Below, piece after piece: positions 41,561-54,025 of a DNA stretch of 64,000 bases; position 1 is the stretch's first letter, and each line of letters opens with the position of its first letter. A model generated the notes under the pieces. That model was not told where the DNA came from and did no database searches. It saw only the letters and a list, made by a program, of their open reading frames with translations. Both the position numbers and the translations under genes were made by a program. The stretch is from Andrena cerasifolii. Its lineage: Eukaryota > Arthropoda > Insecta > Hymenoptera > Andrenidae. Where the stretch lies: NCBI RefSeq assembly GCF_050908995.1, contig NC_135119.1:6014001-6078000 (forward strand), in the 5' to 3' direction.

Positions 41561-43818
41561 AATGAGGCGCAATCTCCCTTAAGCCAAACTTCTCTCGCAC
41601 GGAAGTCCTGCGACAAACGTCCCCGCCGAGCGATTGCGCAGCGGGTGAGAGGAGCAGCTTCTCACGCAACAAAGGCTGTGAATAAAAGGCACGGGAAGGA
41701 GGATCCCCTGCGCGTTCGATCGCGAGGGCGTGCAGCGACGGGTGGCGGTGCCAGACCGAAAGAGGAATTCGGGAGGAAGATGTACGCGCTTGCGATTCCA
41801 CGACGGATTTCGCTGGAGGGCTCGGGTGTGGTCGATCGTAGGATAATGCCTGCGCCGTAGACGAAAGAGGAGATACGAGAGGGAAGCTCGCCGAGATCGA
41901 TGCCCAAAGGCGAGACGAGCTCGCCTGCTATGCTCGCAACGATAGGCTTCGCCAGAAGTGGCAGATATCTCGTGGCCAGGCTCACCCGCTGCTTTTCCTC
42001 CTGGCGGACGTGGCCGAGCCAGATATCAAAGATTCCTGGTCGTCACCCACGGTTAGTTAACGTCCACTTCCCCGTTCGATTACGCTCGGCGATGAGCCCT
42101 CGATAAACGACACCAGAGGCAGCCGCCTGGAGAATAGTTACACCTTCCTACTGCGAAAGAAAAAGTAATTAACAATATACCGGGGCACGTCACTTCGAAC
42201 CTATGAGCGGTGCCATTCTCAGGGTCTAGATTGGCAGTGTTTCGGCTCGAGTCTCTCTTGCGGAATCGGGCTGACATGAAACACCGGCTCGGCCACATAA
42301 TACCCCACCAGGCTGCTACCGTTATCCCTTTATTTCGATGCCGTGCCTCGTAACGCTCCGTTTCGACGCTCATAATCTAGCTGGAGGCTCGCGTGACGCT
42401 CCACGCATCGGGGGAGAAAACTATCTTCCTCGTTCGTCTTTCCTGCTCAACTTCTCACGACCATTATCCTATGATCAGCCACATCCAACCACCCCAGGGC
42501 GATGTAATATCCACGCACGCGTACCCAGCTTTCGGATTTTCTTTCCACCGGCGTCTTTCCGATCTCCTCTTCCGGGAAGAGCCCGCTCACCGCGTTTATC
42601 CTCCGCAGCAAAGGCCTGCACCTTGAGTTTCAATTTATAGCTGCTTGCCTCTGCTTACGGATGATTGGCCTCGTGGCGGGCAATCGCGGTGCCGCGATTC
42701 TTACTAGGAACAGATTTTAAACCGTGGACACATGGTCCGACAGGCCATCGCGCGTAGGCCTGTTTGAAAATCGCAGTGGAGGTACGAGTTGCGCCTGGAC
42801 AGTTGGATCCTGCGCGCGCGTTTCTATCGGCACGCTCGATCGTCCCGCGGTATCAGGGGCGGGATCGATATCGATTGGAAGATGCTCCGAGGGCTGCGTC
42901 AGAGGTCGAGGAGCGCCTTGATCTCGACGGAGAGAACCGTGATCCATTCGGCCGGGCAGCCGCAACAATGACTAATTAAACAACAATTAAATCGAACAAT
43001 GCTGGCTTTATCCTGGAGATTAGGGTCGTTATCGAGAAAGCAGGAAGGAAGCCGCTGCGAATAGAATTCGTGAAAGTGTTCCTCGGCCGCGCCGGGCTCG
43101 CTAGCTCCAAGGAGACGAGTAAGCGTCGGGAGCTCCGATAAACCGGGGAGCGCCGAACGTCGCGAGGACGTGCTCTCGAAGGAAATCTATGTTTCTGAGA
43201 AAATCTGGACCCTGATCGCGGTTCTTGCGGCCAGCTGGACGGCGACGGGAGGCTGGAAAATCAAACAGACGCGCGGCTGTAAAAACAGGTAAAAGCGCTT
43301 CTCGATGAACGTATATCGCAAAGAGAAAACACGCCGGCGAGTGCATCGTTCAGAAAGTCACCTCTTAGCGTCAATCATTGTGCCACTCACGGCCACCGAG
43401 TCGAATCAAAGAAGCTCCTAGCACCATTTACTCGATAACGTAGGTGTCATGAGCCGCCGGTGTTTACGCCGCGACCAAAGGCCCGCGCGCAAGTGCGCCG
43501 GGATGCTTCCAGCTACATGCCGGTACGTCGAACGTTTCTGCCATATAAGCCGATCGGAGGAACGAGGAAGCCGCGGGACAGGAACGGGGGGTAACCTTTT
43601 GATCCTCCCTCGAGGCACGGGGCTGCAGGTGCCAGACGTCGCTTGACATTTAAACGGTGCCACTTGCTCGCGCGGGAATTAAATCGACACGTCGAATCAA
43701 TGAATCGAATTGATTAAGGTTAATGGACAGCTCGACTTGTCCATGATAGATTTCCGCGACGGATGTCCGATGCTCCAGTTCCTCCCGCGGCGGATCTTTT
43801 AGAGGGAAGATCTCTCAG
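41561..43818. other. Unique GC-rich sequence, no gene recognised
   Basis: Many overlapping frames of 60-107 codons on both strands (41662-41985 minus, 42338-42640 plus, others). None resembles a protein I know and none is bounded by good splice sites. Confidence 0.4.
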
Positions 43819-44198
43819 CCGAAAATTTAACAAAATTATGAAACTTGCGAGATATGTAAAAGATATATAGATATGTGTCACGCAAACTTTCCCGCCCATA
43901 TTCACTCGAAGGGGGTGAAATTGACCTCTGAAAATTCTGCTGTTATCCGGTTTTGTGTTATAACTCACGAACTGTGAGAACTGCGAGTTACTAAATGTGT
44001 GGTCCTAATTAATAGAAGTAACTTTTGCCTGAAAACTTTTCTTCTATCTATCACAGCTCGCGAGTTATAACAGGACATCGGAAAATAGCCGGATTTTCAG
44101 GGGCCAATTTCATCCTCTTAGAGTGAATTTGGGGGACAAAAAACTTCCGTAATATACTCCACACATCCCTAAAGTTTGGTGATTTTTTGAATTTCCGG
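43819..44198. mobile_element. Decayed foldback element, about 380 bp
   Basis: Inverted arms: CCGAAAATTTAACAAAATTA at the left against CCGGAAATTCAAAAAATCAC read inward from the right, then TTCACTC.AAG.GG.TGAAATT, CTGAAAATYC.GCT and GTTATAACTC.CGA.CTGTGA on both sides of a centre near 44005. No clear duplication; class unknown. Confidence 0.6.
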
Positions 44199-45675
44199 GT
44201 TGGGGATCATTCCTTGTGAGTCATTGGACTTTTAGCGATGGTGCTGCAACAGCAATCTCAGAATCTGCCTACAATGGCGGAGTGACGAATGGCTCTGCTG
44301 CCGCCAGAATGGCAGGTAACAAATAGTAATCCACCTCTCACAATAGCGGATTATCAAGAATAGTAGATTACCATAGAATGCTGGCTGCCTCCCTTCGGGA
44401 GTCAGTCAGGAACGCTCGCCGAGCCAAGTCCATTCACGTCGCTCTCCATTGATATCCAAAAGCAACGTTCTAGGCGTCACCGGCAAAATCCAAGTGAAAA
44501 GCGACACGCGGACGGCCGAGGATTTCCTCTAGCATCGAGCCCACATTGTTCGACGCCGGCTGCATTGTTCTCGGCGATGTCGTGGCAGGTAGTCTTCGAG
44601 GTTGGTTCCGCGCAGAGACGTACACTTTCTATCCGTCTCGGTGGACACGCGACCGTGCAGCAGTGAGATATGTCCAGCTGCCGGACGACGCGTGCCTAAA
44701 TGCAGGAAGGAAAGTAGGAGTCGAGCAGACGCCGAACCTTCGAAGGAATCGTTCGATTGGAAATTAGATCAGGCCCCTGGGACGACGATCTTCTGCCGTG
44801 GTTGTGCTCTTGATAGTGCGGCTCGAGAGTCTTTGAAAGGGTCTCTGGAAAGCCACCCCTGAGGCACCTCCGAGGGACTTGACCCACTATGCGTTTGGCA
44901 CATTCGTCTTTGGGTTAGAAGGGGTTGCAGGTAGCGCCAATCAGATGCCTGTGCGAGTAATTCTGGACTCGGTGGCCTTTCACAGTCGTCCGGTTACACT
45001 TTCTTTTTTAACTGGTTGAATTCTGTCATTACGAATTTCGCAAATCAGAGGTTGTCGAGAAGGGAATGAAGGTGTTCTATAGGATTTAATTAAATATCAT
45101 CGATGAATCGCTCTAATAAACGTCGATCTTACAACAGCCAGTCAAAGGTCGAAGATGAAAGTGCCGTAGCCTCCGATTAATTACTGTATACGCGGCAGAC
45201 CTTGCGAGGTATCCTAATGAAACGTGAAATCTCATCCGTAACGAGACGTTGAAGCGGGTGATCGGGTCGCAACACTGAGAGTCCAATCAAAATCGGACGG
45301 GCCGCTTGGTGCGAGTGTTGCACAAGACGATGCACCGTGTATCGAGAACAGACATCGGTGATGGACGAAACTGAATGAGTAAGAAAAATTAGCGGGCTTC
45401 ATTAATCACCTGACCGCAGAAGGTAGCCGTCGTTAATACATACTCATCATTCGTCAATTATGTGGGACGCGTCGGTTAAATGTTAAACCTACCCCGATCG
45501 ATTGGGGGAACACATTCCTACGCTGGATCCGTCATCTATATACAACTACCCATTTAAATAAAATCGAGTTCATCGAATTTCACGTTGGCACGCGGGAAAT
45601 CAGTGAACGAAATCCTTTTTGAATTATTACTTTCGTCCATGAAGCTTTGATCGTCAGATGAGTGGCATTCGTCCC
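44199..45675. other. Unique sequence, no gene recognised
   Basis: Contains a small imperfect direct repeat around AATAGYGGATTA (44320-44375). Frames of 63-86 codons near 44546-44887 show nothing recognisable. Confidence 0.4.
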
Positions 45676-45677
45676 TA

Positions 45678-46266
45678 GGGGAGACCGAGGTTAGTTGATA
45701 CGTTTTTCAGTTTTGAATTTTTTTCTAATTTTTGTTTGAATTAATTACTTGATAACAAATATGCTAAAGTATACTTGGGTCTTTCCTCTTTAATATATTG
45801 TAAATGAAAAGTTGAGGAAATACATACAAAATGAATGAAAAAATGTTATTCGGACGAAGGTAAAATGTATCAATTTACCCCACTGCGGGGCTAGTTGATA
45901 CGTTATTCTGTTTTGAATTTTTTTCATTTTTTATTTGAATTAATTACTTGATAACAAATATGCCAACATATACTTTGGTCCTTCCTCTTTAATATATAGT
46001 AAGTGAAAACCTGAGAAAATACATACAAAATGAATGAAAAAATGTTATTTGGACGATCAATTTGGATGTAGGTACCAAAACAATTTACTTTTTCTCTGTA
46101 TAAACGAAAGCAGTTAAAAGAAACGATTGTTAATATCAATGTACACATACGTACACTGGATCGTGGGAAAAGATTGAACAACAATTATTATATATCTCGC
46201 TCAAATGGAGGTACACATATACGGTGTCGAGATAATTCGTCTGTATCGACTAGCCCCGGTCTCCCC
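45678..46266. mobile_element. TA-flanked Tc1/mariner-like element O1 with internal 200-bp duplication
   Basis: GGGGAGACCGAGGTTAGTTG at the left mirrors CGACTAGCCCCGGTCTCCCC at the right, with TA outside both (45676-45677, 46267-46268). The left terminal segment is repeated 200 bases further in: TTAGTTGATACG at 45691 and CTAGTTGATACG at 45891, each followed by TTTTGAATTTTTTTC, AATTAATTACTTGATAACAA and AATGAATGAAAAAATGTTAT. The same internal sequence, single copy and inverted, makes up much of 57621-58420. Confidence 0.8.
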
Positions 46267-46268
46267 TA

Positions 46269-49200
46269 CATACCCTACAAAATTTCCAATTTTATCAAGC
46301 CTAATAAAACAGTGAACGACAACTTTTGCCAGTTTCTTTTCATTTACAAGAAAGCCACGTCGAGTCCTCCAACTCTGCGTTCATTGAAAACACAGTTCCT
46401 CGTTCGAGTATGCAGTTACGACATTATACATATATATATATACTTTATTATCACGCTTTGTATCATTGTAACACGTTCCTCAGCGCGTTCGTCTGCCGCG
46501 AATCCTTCTCATTCAAATTGACACGGTCCTTTTACGGAGCGGCGACGTTTTATGTAACCGTGGACGCGTTACACCACACACGCGTCCATTTTTGGCGAAG
46601 AATCGCACACCCGTCGTTAATTATCCTTCTTTTTGCGCGGCTCTGCCTCTTTTTCGCCCGCGGTGCGCAGACCGAGCCGAGGTGTGGCGGTAATGCGGGA
46701 CACCGAGGGGCCGTTGACGAAAAATTCACGGCGAGGTAAAGTCAGTCGCCGTTCCACTTAACGAAACGACGCCCCATAAAAATTCTCGGTACACCGTGGA
46801 AAGAAAAAAAAAAGAAAAACCTCGGGTTAACGAGTCGCGGTAAACATTGTTTATGCCCCGGCATCTGTTTTGCCAGGAATTTCGGAGCGCGCGATATTCT
46901 CGTAAAGCAACGAGCAGCGGCCAGTTACAACTTACAGGCAATTCACTTTACTTAAACTCCTATACAGGATGAAATCGTGTAATTTGGCCTTCAAGTGCAC
47001 AGATTTATGGCCGGTAGTAACGTACCAATTTCAGATATTTACCTAAACGCTTTCTTTTAAAGCAAACGGTATATCAAACTTTCTCCGCGGCTCCTCCGTC
47101 ATTCTAGCCATTCGAGCTTCAATCATCCATCAAAATGCAGTCCCACATCGAGCTCCAAAAACACTCAGAGCTCTGGAGTGTACAGTGCTAGGTACAAACT
47201 CTAATAGTATATAAATCCGGACACCTATGCTATTATTATTAGATTTATTTAACGAGCCGATTTAACCTTACCCTATCCCAGAGCAGTACTTTTCAAAGTA
47301 CCGGTTAACAGTAGAAATAATGCGACTCATGGAGTCACGAACACCATAATTACTCCTACGCATAGAACAGTAAAAGATCTGTCTCTCCCTAATATCTTTT
47401 GGTTACTATTCCTCTAGATCCCCTAGTCCCTCTCATCCCGCCCTAAGCATTCATCATTGATCCCCAAAACACCAAGAATAACAACAGAAGTTCTATCCAA
47501 AACCGCGTGCCTCCCATGAAACGCGTGGAACGTCCTCCTTACCTCAGAGGCCCGTCCTCGCGGTCAAAATGGTAGCCGAAACTTGCTTTCCATTCACCCG
47601 GTCGTCGAACGCGCTCGCGTCCACGTCGGTTTAATAACGCGAAGAAGTTGTTCGTGGCGCGTTTATACACAGCCTTCTGGTGAGGTCGTTGACGAAGAGA
47701 AAGAGAAGAGAGCCGGTTGAGAACCTTTGAGATTCAGGTTCTACCCGGTGCGACCCGACAGAGAGCGGAGAGTCTTGGGTGGCACGAGAGTGCGGTGGTC
47801 GCGCCCTATGCTAACCCAACCTAACATCGCCCAAGATCCAGGCTCCTCTTGGCTAGATTCTCACCGCGCGAAACCGCACCGGGTTGGACTTGTTTCCATA
47901 AGATCGTATACGCGGCTCCAGCATAGCCGGGCAACCTTCTCGGACACCCGCGGCTACTCGCCGGCCTAATCACGATTCTCACGAGCCCAGGTTGGCCTGT
48001 AGCGCCTGGCCGATCGACGAAGTTAGGACAGGTTCGGTGCTCTAGGGTGGCGAATGGTAGGCAGAGAGCGAAGGGAAGGTAGTTTTTCGGAACGATACCG
48101 ATCGCGGATAGTCTATTCAGGGACTAGAAGGCGGTTCCTTTAGGAGGGGCCGAAAGATTTGTTGCGCTGACTGCTCAAGTTGCGGAGGAGTTTCGTTTTC
48201 CGGTGACCTTGGGTCTCTGCTCCTTGGCACGCCGCTGGAAGGCAATTCTTTCAACCCGAGCCCGCTGAATAATGGGCTGGACAGCTGACTGCAGTTTCGT
48301 TCAGGTCCGAGGCGCTTCGGGGAACGAGGATTTTTTTCGAAGAATGCGAAACTGTGTCCGGGTAAGGTTAGGCTCGGGGATATTGGAGATTTCGGAGGGG
48401 ACGTATGATTCTTGGCTCTGACACGGTTTCCGTTACTTGCCAGCCCGAGTTTCTTATCGTTACTCGCTCGCGTGGTCGCGGCGCACCGTGGAGAATCGAT
48501 TCGCCGTTTAATCGATTTTCAACGGTTTCATTCGCGCCGGGACGGGAGGTCGGAGGTGAACCCTAGGACAGTCGTGAGAGTACAGTATCGCGAGATAAGG
48601 AGCGGGACGGGGAGAGCGCGGCTTATAGATGCGCGCGATGAAGCTTCTCCCGAGCGGATCTTTGATCTTGCACGATCCACCGACCTAATTAATGGTATGC
48701 GGGTCAGCCGTGGCAATAATTGAGGGGACCGGATGCAGCTGAACGTCTTTACGGGGCCATTATCATTCAGATGTCCCGCGACCGTCGTAGGCGCACTGAA
48801 TTCCATCGTCGTGACTGTGCTAGAATTAGATTCTGCTAATCACTCCCCCAAGTGATATACGTATACATGAAGGATCGAGCGATTGAGATGAGTGAGTCGA
48901 GAAGCCCATGGTGAAAGAGAAAGAAGATCGCAACGGCGACAAGAGGCGATCGGCGTCGACGGTGGCGTGCTTAGGCAGTCGTCGATCGGAAGCCTCCGAA
49001 GCATGAACCATTGCGCATATTTTACTTTATTCTATTATATTTTTTCCCATCATATTAATAAACTGTCTTTTCATCTTGCGATCCCTGTGAGTTAGCTTAA
49101 ACTACAAAAAGAATCCTACGTACATATTATACCGGGTGAATTACAATCTACTTTGCGCGTCCCTCTGCCGAGAATCGGTCGCCATTCGTTCACCAAACCG

Positions 49201-51452
49201 TTCGCCGAGCAGCAGCTCGATCGGGGAGTAAACGTTGCGCCAATGGGACGTGTCGACACGCACGCGCGTAAACCCCCGTGGAAAAATGCAAAGGGAAGAC
49301 CGCGACGAGTTCGGGGCCGAAGATTGGGCCGATAAACTCGCCGCGGACGCGGCCACGGGTAACGAGTTATGAAATGTAATTTGCATGCGACCGAGATCCG
49401 CGCGGACGCTTCGGAGCCGGCCAGCCGCGGAACTCGGTGTGTCCCATGCCTGTCCTGAACTGGATTCTCCAGAATTCGGGGCCACGGTCTGGCCCCCGAA
49501 ACGGATCCGCTTTCGATCATCCTCGATCATCGAAATTGGGCACGTCGGGCCCGGGGGGAAGGGACCCAGTAAGAAAATACACCGACGCGGTAGCCGTTGC
49601 GCGTGTCGAGGGCAGTTTGGCCGAAAGTCGATTGAACCTGCCGTTTGGCAACGGTCGAGCGGAGAATATTGAAAGTCGAGCGCCGCGCGAAAGCAGTCAA
49701 CTCCGTGGACGAATGCTTAAAACCTGCGAGGGAACGATTGACCCACATCGAGCGGAATTGAGACGCGAGCCGAGAAAATGGGGGAAGAGGAATCCTCCCG
49801 CATCGCGGCGAGCATTCAACCCCGCGCAAGAGGGTACGAGAGACTGAGAACTCTCAGCTCTCGATTACTCTGCAGAGGTGCAGCGCTAACTCAATTAATA
49901 TCACGGTGGACGATGTCCGCAGGAGAAATAACGGAGAGGGGAATGCAACGCCGTGGCGGATTTTCCCTTTTCCCGGAAGTCGGAGGCAAGCGTCGTCGTC
50001 TCTTCTCGCCTCCCTCCGCCTACCGTCACTCCCCGATTCAAGACGTTGGCCGCGGGCTAAAGGGGTACCTCCGCCGAGCGATCGCTGGGTCGTGAACCGG
50101 GCTTTAATCGTCGATTTATCGCCAACAGAATGGACCAACTGCTTGCTCTTCTCCGTTCACGCCGGAGCGGCGGGTTTACGTGAGTTTGCGCGCGGCCCCG
50201 AGGCTGGAAGCTAGGCGACGCTTCGAAATTGATGAAGCAATAGAGTGTTCACTTTCGAGATCCGGATGAAATCACCAACTGGATCGCTCCGGAGACACAA
50301 TGGAGACGTGGACGAAGTACGTGCACGCATGAGGAATGACAAGGGGGAAACAAACTGGTGGTTGTCTTTCTCGGTGACTGTAATGGCCGGCCGCAACAAA
50401 GCCAGTTCTCGCAATCAAGTTTATATGGGAGCTTGCCGTTGCGTAAAGCAGGAGGAAACGCTCGAAACGCCGGTATTCCTGAATGAGAGGAAAGCGGCAC
50501 AGTTTCCAGGGGCTGGGATTCGCCTTGCCATTGGATATTGGAAAATCCAGGGGGAATGCGAAATACCGTGAAAGTGTGAAGCAGAGGAAGAGAGAGAAAG
50601 GAAAAAGGTAGAAAGTATAAAGTGGTGGCCGGTATCTCCCGAAGGATCTCGCAAGTTTTGCACGCAAAGCAGGAATGTTAATTGAATGAAGCATTAGGGT
50701 AATTGATAACGTGGCAATCGATGATACTAATTAGAGCAAGAGTTCGTAATTGGACGAATTTGTTTTGCAAATTACGGGGGGATTTCGTGAAATCGATGGC
50801 TGCGCAGGAAATGATAATGTACGCGCCGCTTCGTCACGCTATCTCCGCTAAAAATCGTAATGACTTTTTGATAGAAGAGTACGCGTTCCCACGGGTGGAA
50901 TAGGCGATAATAATTACTTAATTGCACGATAGGAGAGGCGACGCGAGTCGAAAGAAAGGCGAGAACGACGAGTTCGATCTTACGCAATGGTCCCACTAGC
51001 CGCGCGTCAATTACCATCTCTTCTGTATTTCCAAGTGAAATTGCAGCGAAGCTCAAATTTGGAGCACTGGGATACACGCTTCTTTCACTTTTTACATTCC
51101 GCTCTTGCGTAACGTGCGGCCGCGAGTCGTTTAAATGCAAGCAGACTAGGAAAGGAGCTCGCAGGGTTTACGAACGGTTGCTATTAAAGTAATTAACAGA
51201 CAAAGTGTACCGAAGACTCTAAGACTATCAAGGCCGGCGTTTCTATTAATATTCCCCTATTCCGGATGTAAGATGCGCCCACGTGGAAAATGATACAGCC
51301 GTAGCGTGCAGCGCGTGCTATATTTTTGACTGGAAAACCGCCCAAACACTTTCTCGGCCGTGCCGTTTATTTTCGTACGAAATCGTCCGTCTGTGGAACG
51401 AATAAATTTCCCCTCCTCCCCGAGGCGAGAGGAAATTGTTAATGCAACGCGT
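46269..51452. other. Longest uninterrupted unique stretch (5.2 kb), no gene recognised
   Basis: Strongly CpG-rich between about 47.5 and 50.3 kb, with long frames open on both strands at once (48528-48806, 49116-49520, 49437-49847, 50272-50694). That pattern reflects composition and not coding. A minus-strand CTGAG|GTAAGG donor-like site lies near 47548, but every frame leading to it hits a stop. A short (TA)n run is at 46429-46441. No transposon ends seen. Confidence 0.4.
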
Positions 51453-51457
51453 CGACG

Positions 51458-52520
51458 CACAGTGGTTCGAGTATTCTACATGCTAGCTGGACAAAATTAT
51501 TTTTTCGCGGGATTGGGTTTATGTGGGGTTCAAATTGTACCACAGTTTATTATTTCACCAAAAATATCAATAAAATAAAAATATGACTAACTCAATAAAG
51601 GAAAAAGAAAAAAACGACTGTAGATATTGTGCTTTAACTATAATTATCAGGTATAACATTGTGATTATTCCTGTAATTTCTGAGTTTTCTGTGGTATTTT
51701 AAAAAAAATTTCGAGCCACAGTTGACTCACCTAACATAAAATGGCTATTAAAACAGTATTTTACTATATGTTCCACGTCGTTCCACGCAACAAGGGTTGA
51801 ATGTACGGAAAGTAGAGTCTTTCTAGTTTTTTTTTTAATCACATGATCGATCTGCAAAAATTTGCAGAACTATATTTTGTGAATTGTTTTCGAGTACGAC
51901 GCTCGGCGGGAGAGATAGCACAGTTGTTATGTTTCAGACTCTATACGTATTATAGATTAACTATAACTATAAGTGTGCCTTATAACTATTAATTTCTTGT
52001 TAATTACATTACATTACATTATAGAGTCTGAAATATAACAACAGTGCTATCTCTTCTGCCGAGCGTCGCACTCGAAAAAAATTCACAAAATATAGTTTTA
52101 CAAATTTTTGCAAATCGATCGTGTGATTAAAAAAAACTGGAAAGTCTATACTTTCCGTACATTCAACCCTTGTTGCGTGGAACGACGTGGAACATATAGT
52201 AAAACACTGTTTTAATAGCCATTTTATATTAGGCGAGTCAACTGTGGCTCGAAATTTTTTTAAAACTCCACAGAAAACTCAGAAATTACAGGAATAAACA
52301 TAATGTTGTAACTGATAATTATAGTTAAAATACAATACTGTCGTTTTGATCTTTTTCCTTTATTGAATTAGTCATATTTTTATTTTATTGATATTTTTAG
52401 TGAAATAATAAACTGTGGTACGAATCAGGTTTGTTTCTAACAATTTCAACTCCATATAAACCCAATACCGCGAAAAAATAATTTTGTCCAGCTAGCATGT
52501 AGTATGCTCGAACCACTGTG
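51458..52520. mobile_element. Transib-like foldback element T3 with perfect CGACG duplications
   Basis: The ends, read inward, are CACAGTGGTTCGAGTATTCT (left) and CACAGTGGTTCGAGCATACT (right). CGACG stands outside both (51453-51457, 52521-52525). A 26-base (left) or 25-base (right) spacer separates the CACAGTG heptamer from ACAAAATTA, close to the ACAAAA core of a recombination-signal nonamer. The arms are inverted copies for about 480 bases and meet near 51950-52020 at GAGTCTGAAA and its mirror, so the element is nearly one perfect hairpin of 1063 bp. No transposase frame. Confidence 0.8.
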
Positions 52521-52525
52521 CGACG

Positions 52526-53112
52526 CCGGGAACGATGAAATTATACATTCCTCGATTATTTAAGACGCGAGGAAACGTTAATGCAAGCTGATTCTATACG
52601 CAATGCAAATGACTACTGGGCTCCAGCCAGCACAATGCACGAATCAATTAAAAAAAAAGGCGTCGTAAAATGCAGGCAAGCAATATACGTTCGGAGAAAA
52701 TCCTCGGCGGACGCTGTGGAACGTGCATAGGTCGGATATGAAAACGGCAAGGGTCCCTTTAAGCCCTGGAGATTCATAGCGGGGAATCAAACGTAGGCTC
52801 GTGCCCTTGAACAAACACGTCCACGTGCACGCGTACCAGTGATCCTGTACGATTCGTGCCGTTACCCTCATTTTTCTTGCTGCAGGCGTGCCGTTGTTAC
52901 TTGTCATTTCTATGTGCGGGAGCGTCACTTTTTATTATTATTATTATTATTTTACTTGATATCAACGGCCTTGTCAAAAACCTTTATTACATAGCTATAA
53001 CGGAGGGTAGATTAAAAATGCGGGGAAAAAACGATAACAGAAAGTAAAGTAAATAAAGTTGTGCGGAGTGGTGAGAAAGTAGAGTAGGTACTGCATTCTG
53101 CTTATCGCTAGG
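52526..53112. other. Unique sequence with a short (TTA)n run
   Basis: (TTA)n occupies about 52932-52951. No coding or transposon feature otherwise. Confidence 0.4.
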
Positions 53113-53116
53113 TTAA

Positions 53117-54025
53117 AGGGTTATGCCTAGTCAGGCGGTCGAAAAGAGGCGAACATTTGTGAATTTTTTTTGAAGAAGCGAAAGCGTATATTTTTACAGA
53201 ACTTTTTGCGTTTAAAAGAGCAACATTTAAAGAACATTTGGTATTTTTTTCGTAGAAAAATATTTACGTTTATAATAAAATAACAAGCGACATCCAAGAA
53301 GCTTTTTTAAAAATTTGTTTTCGCGGTGAGCACTGCCATTCGGAACCAGATTATCTAAAATCAAAAAACAAAAAGGATTTCGTTAGTATATTAATATATC
53401 TTCCGATTGACGGAGAGAATTTTCCGAAATATTAATTTAGAACAAAATGGCGGGTATTTAAAGTTGAAATCCTGATTTTCATGGATTTCAATCAGGATTT
53501 CAATTTTAAATAGTCGCCATTTTGTTTTAACTTAATATTTCGGAAAATTCTCTCCGTCAACCTGAGGATACATTAATATACTAACGAAATCTTTTTTGTT
53601 TTTTGATTTTAGATAATCTGGTGCCGAATGGCAGTGCTCACCGCGAAAGCAAATTTTTAAAAATGCTTCTTGGATGTCGCTTGTTATTTTATTATAAACG
53701 TAAATATTTTTCTACGAAAAAATTACCAAATGTTCTTTAAATGTTGCTCTTTTAAACGCAAAAAGTTCTGTAAAAATATACGCTTTCGCTTCTTCAAAAA
53801 AAATTCACAAATATTCGCCTCTATACTAACGAAATCTTTTTTGTTTTCCGGGAAATCAGTTGTAATTGTGCACTAAATATTTTTATACCAAAACTTAATA
53901 TAATAACCTGTTAAAGTGTCCCTCATCTGAATAGAAAAGCCATTGCATAAAAATATGCATGTACTTCCTGAAATAAATCCCCAAAGAATCGATTCTTTTT
54001 CTACCCCCTGACGGCAGGTAACCCC
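53117..54025. mobile_element. TTAA-flanked foldback element, family B copy 2, right arm rearranged
   Basis: AGGGTTATGCCTAGTCAGGC at the left and TTAA on both sides (53113-53116, 54026-54029). The arms match 11274-12019 up to ATTCGCCTC near 53821. There the right arm is interrupted: a second copy of TACTAACGAAATCTTTTTTG, normally 240 bases further in, is followed by about 160 bases of unrelated sequence before a degenerate terminus (CCCCCTGACGGCAGGTAACCCC). Confidence 0.8.

Noticed and set aside
47540..47600. Minus-strand exon ending at CTGAG|GTAAGG
   Set aside because: The ATG-initiated frame leading into the donor hits a stop after nine codons.
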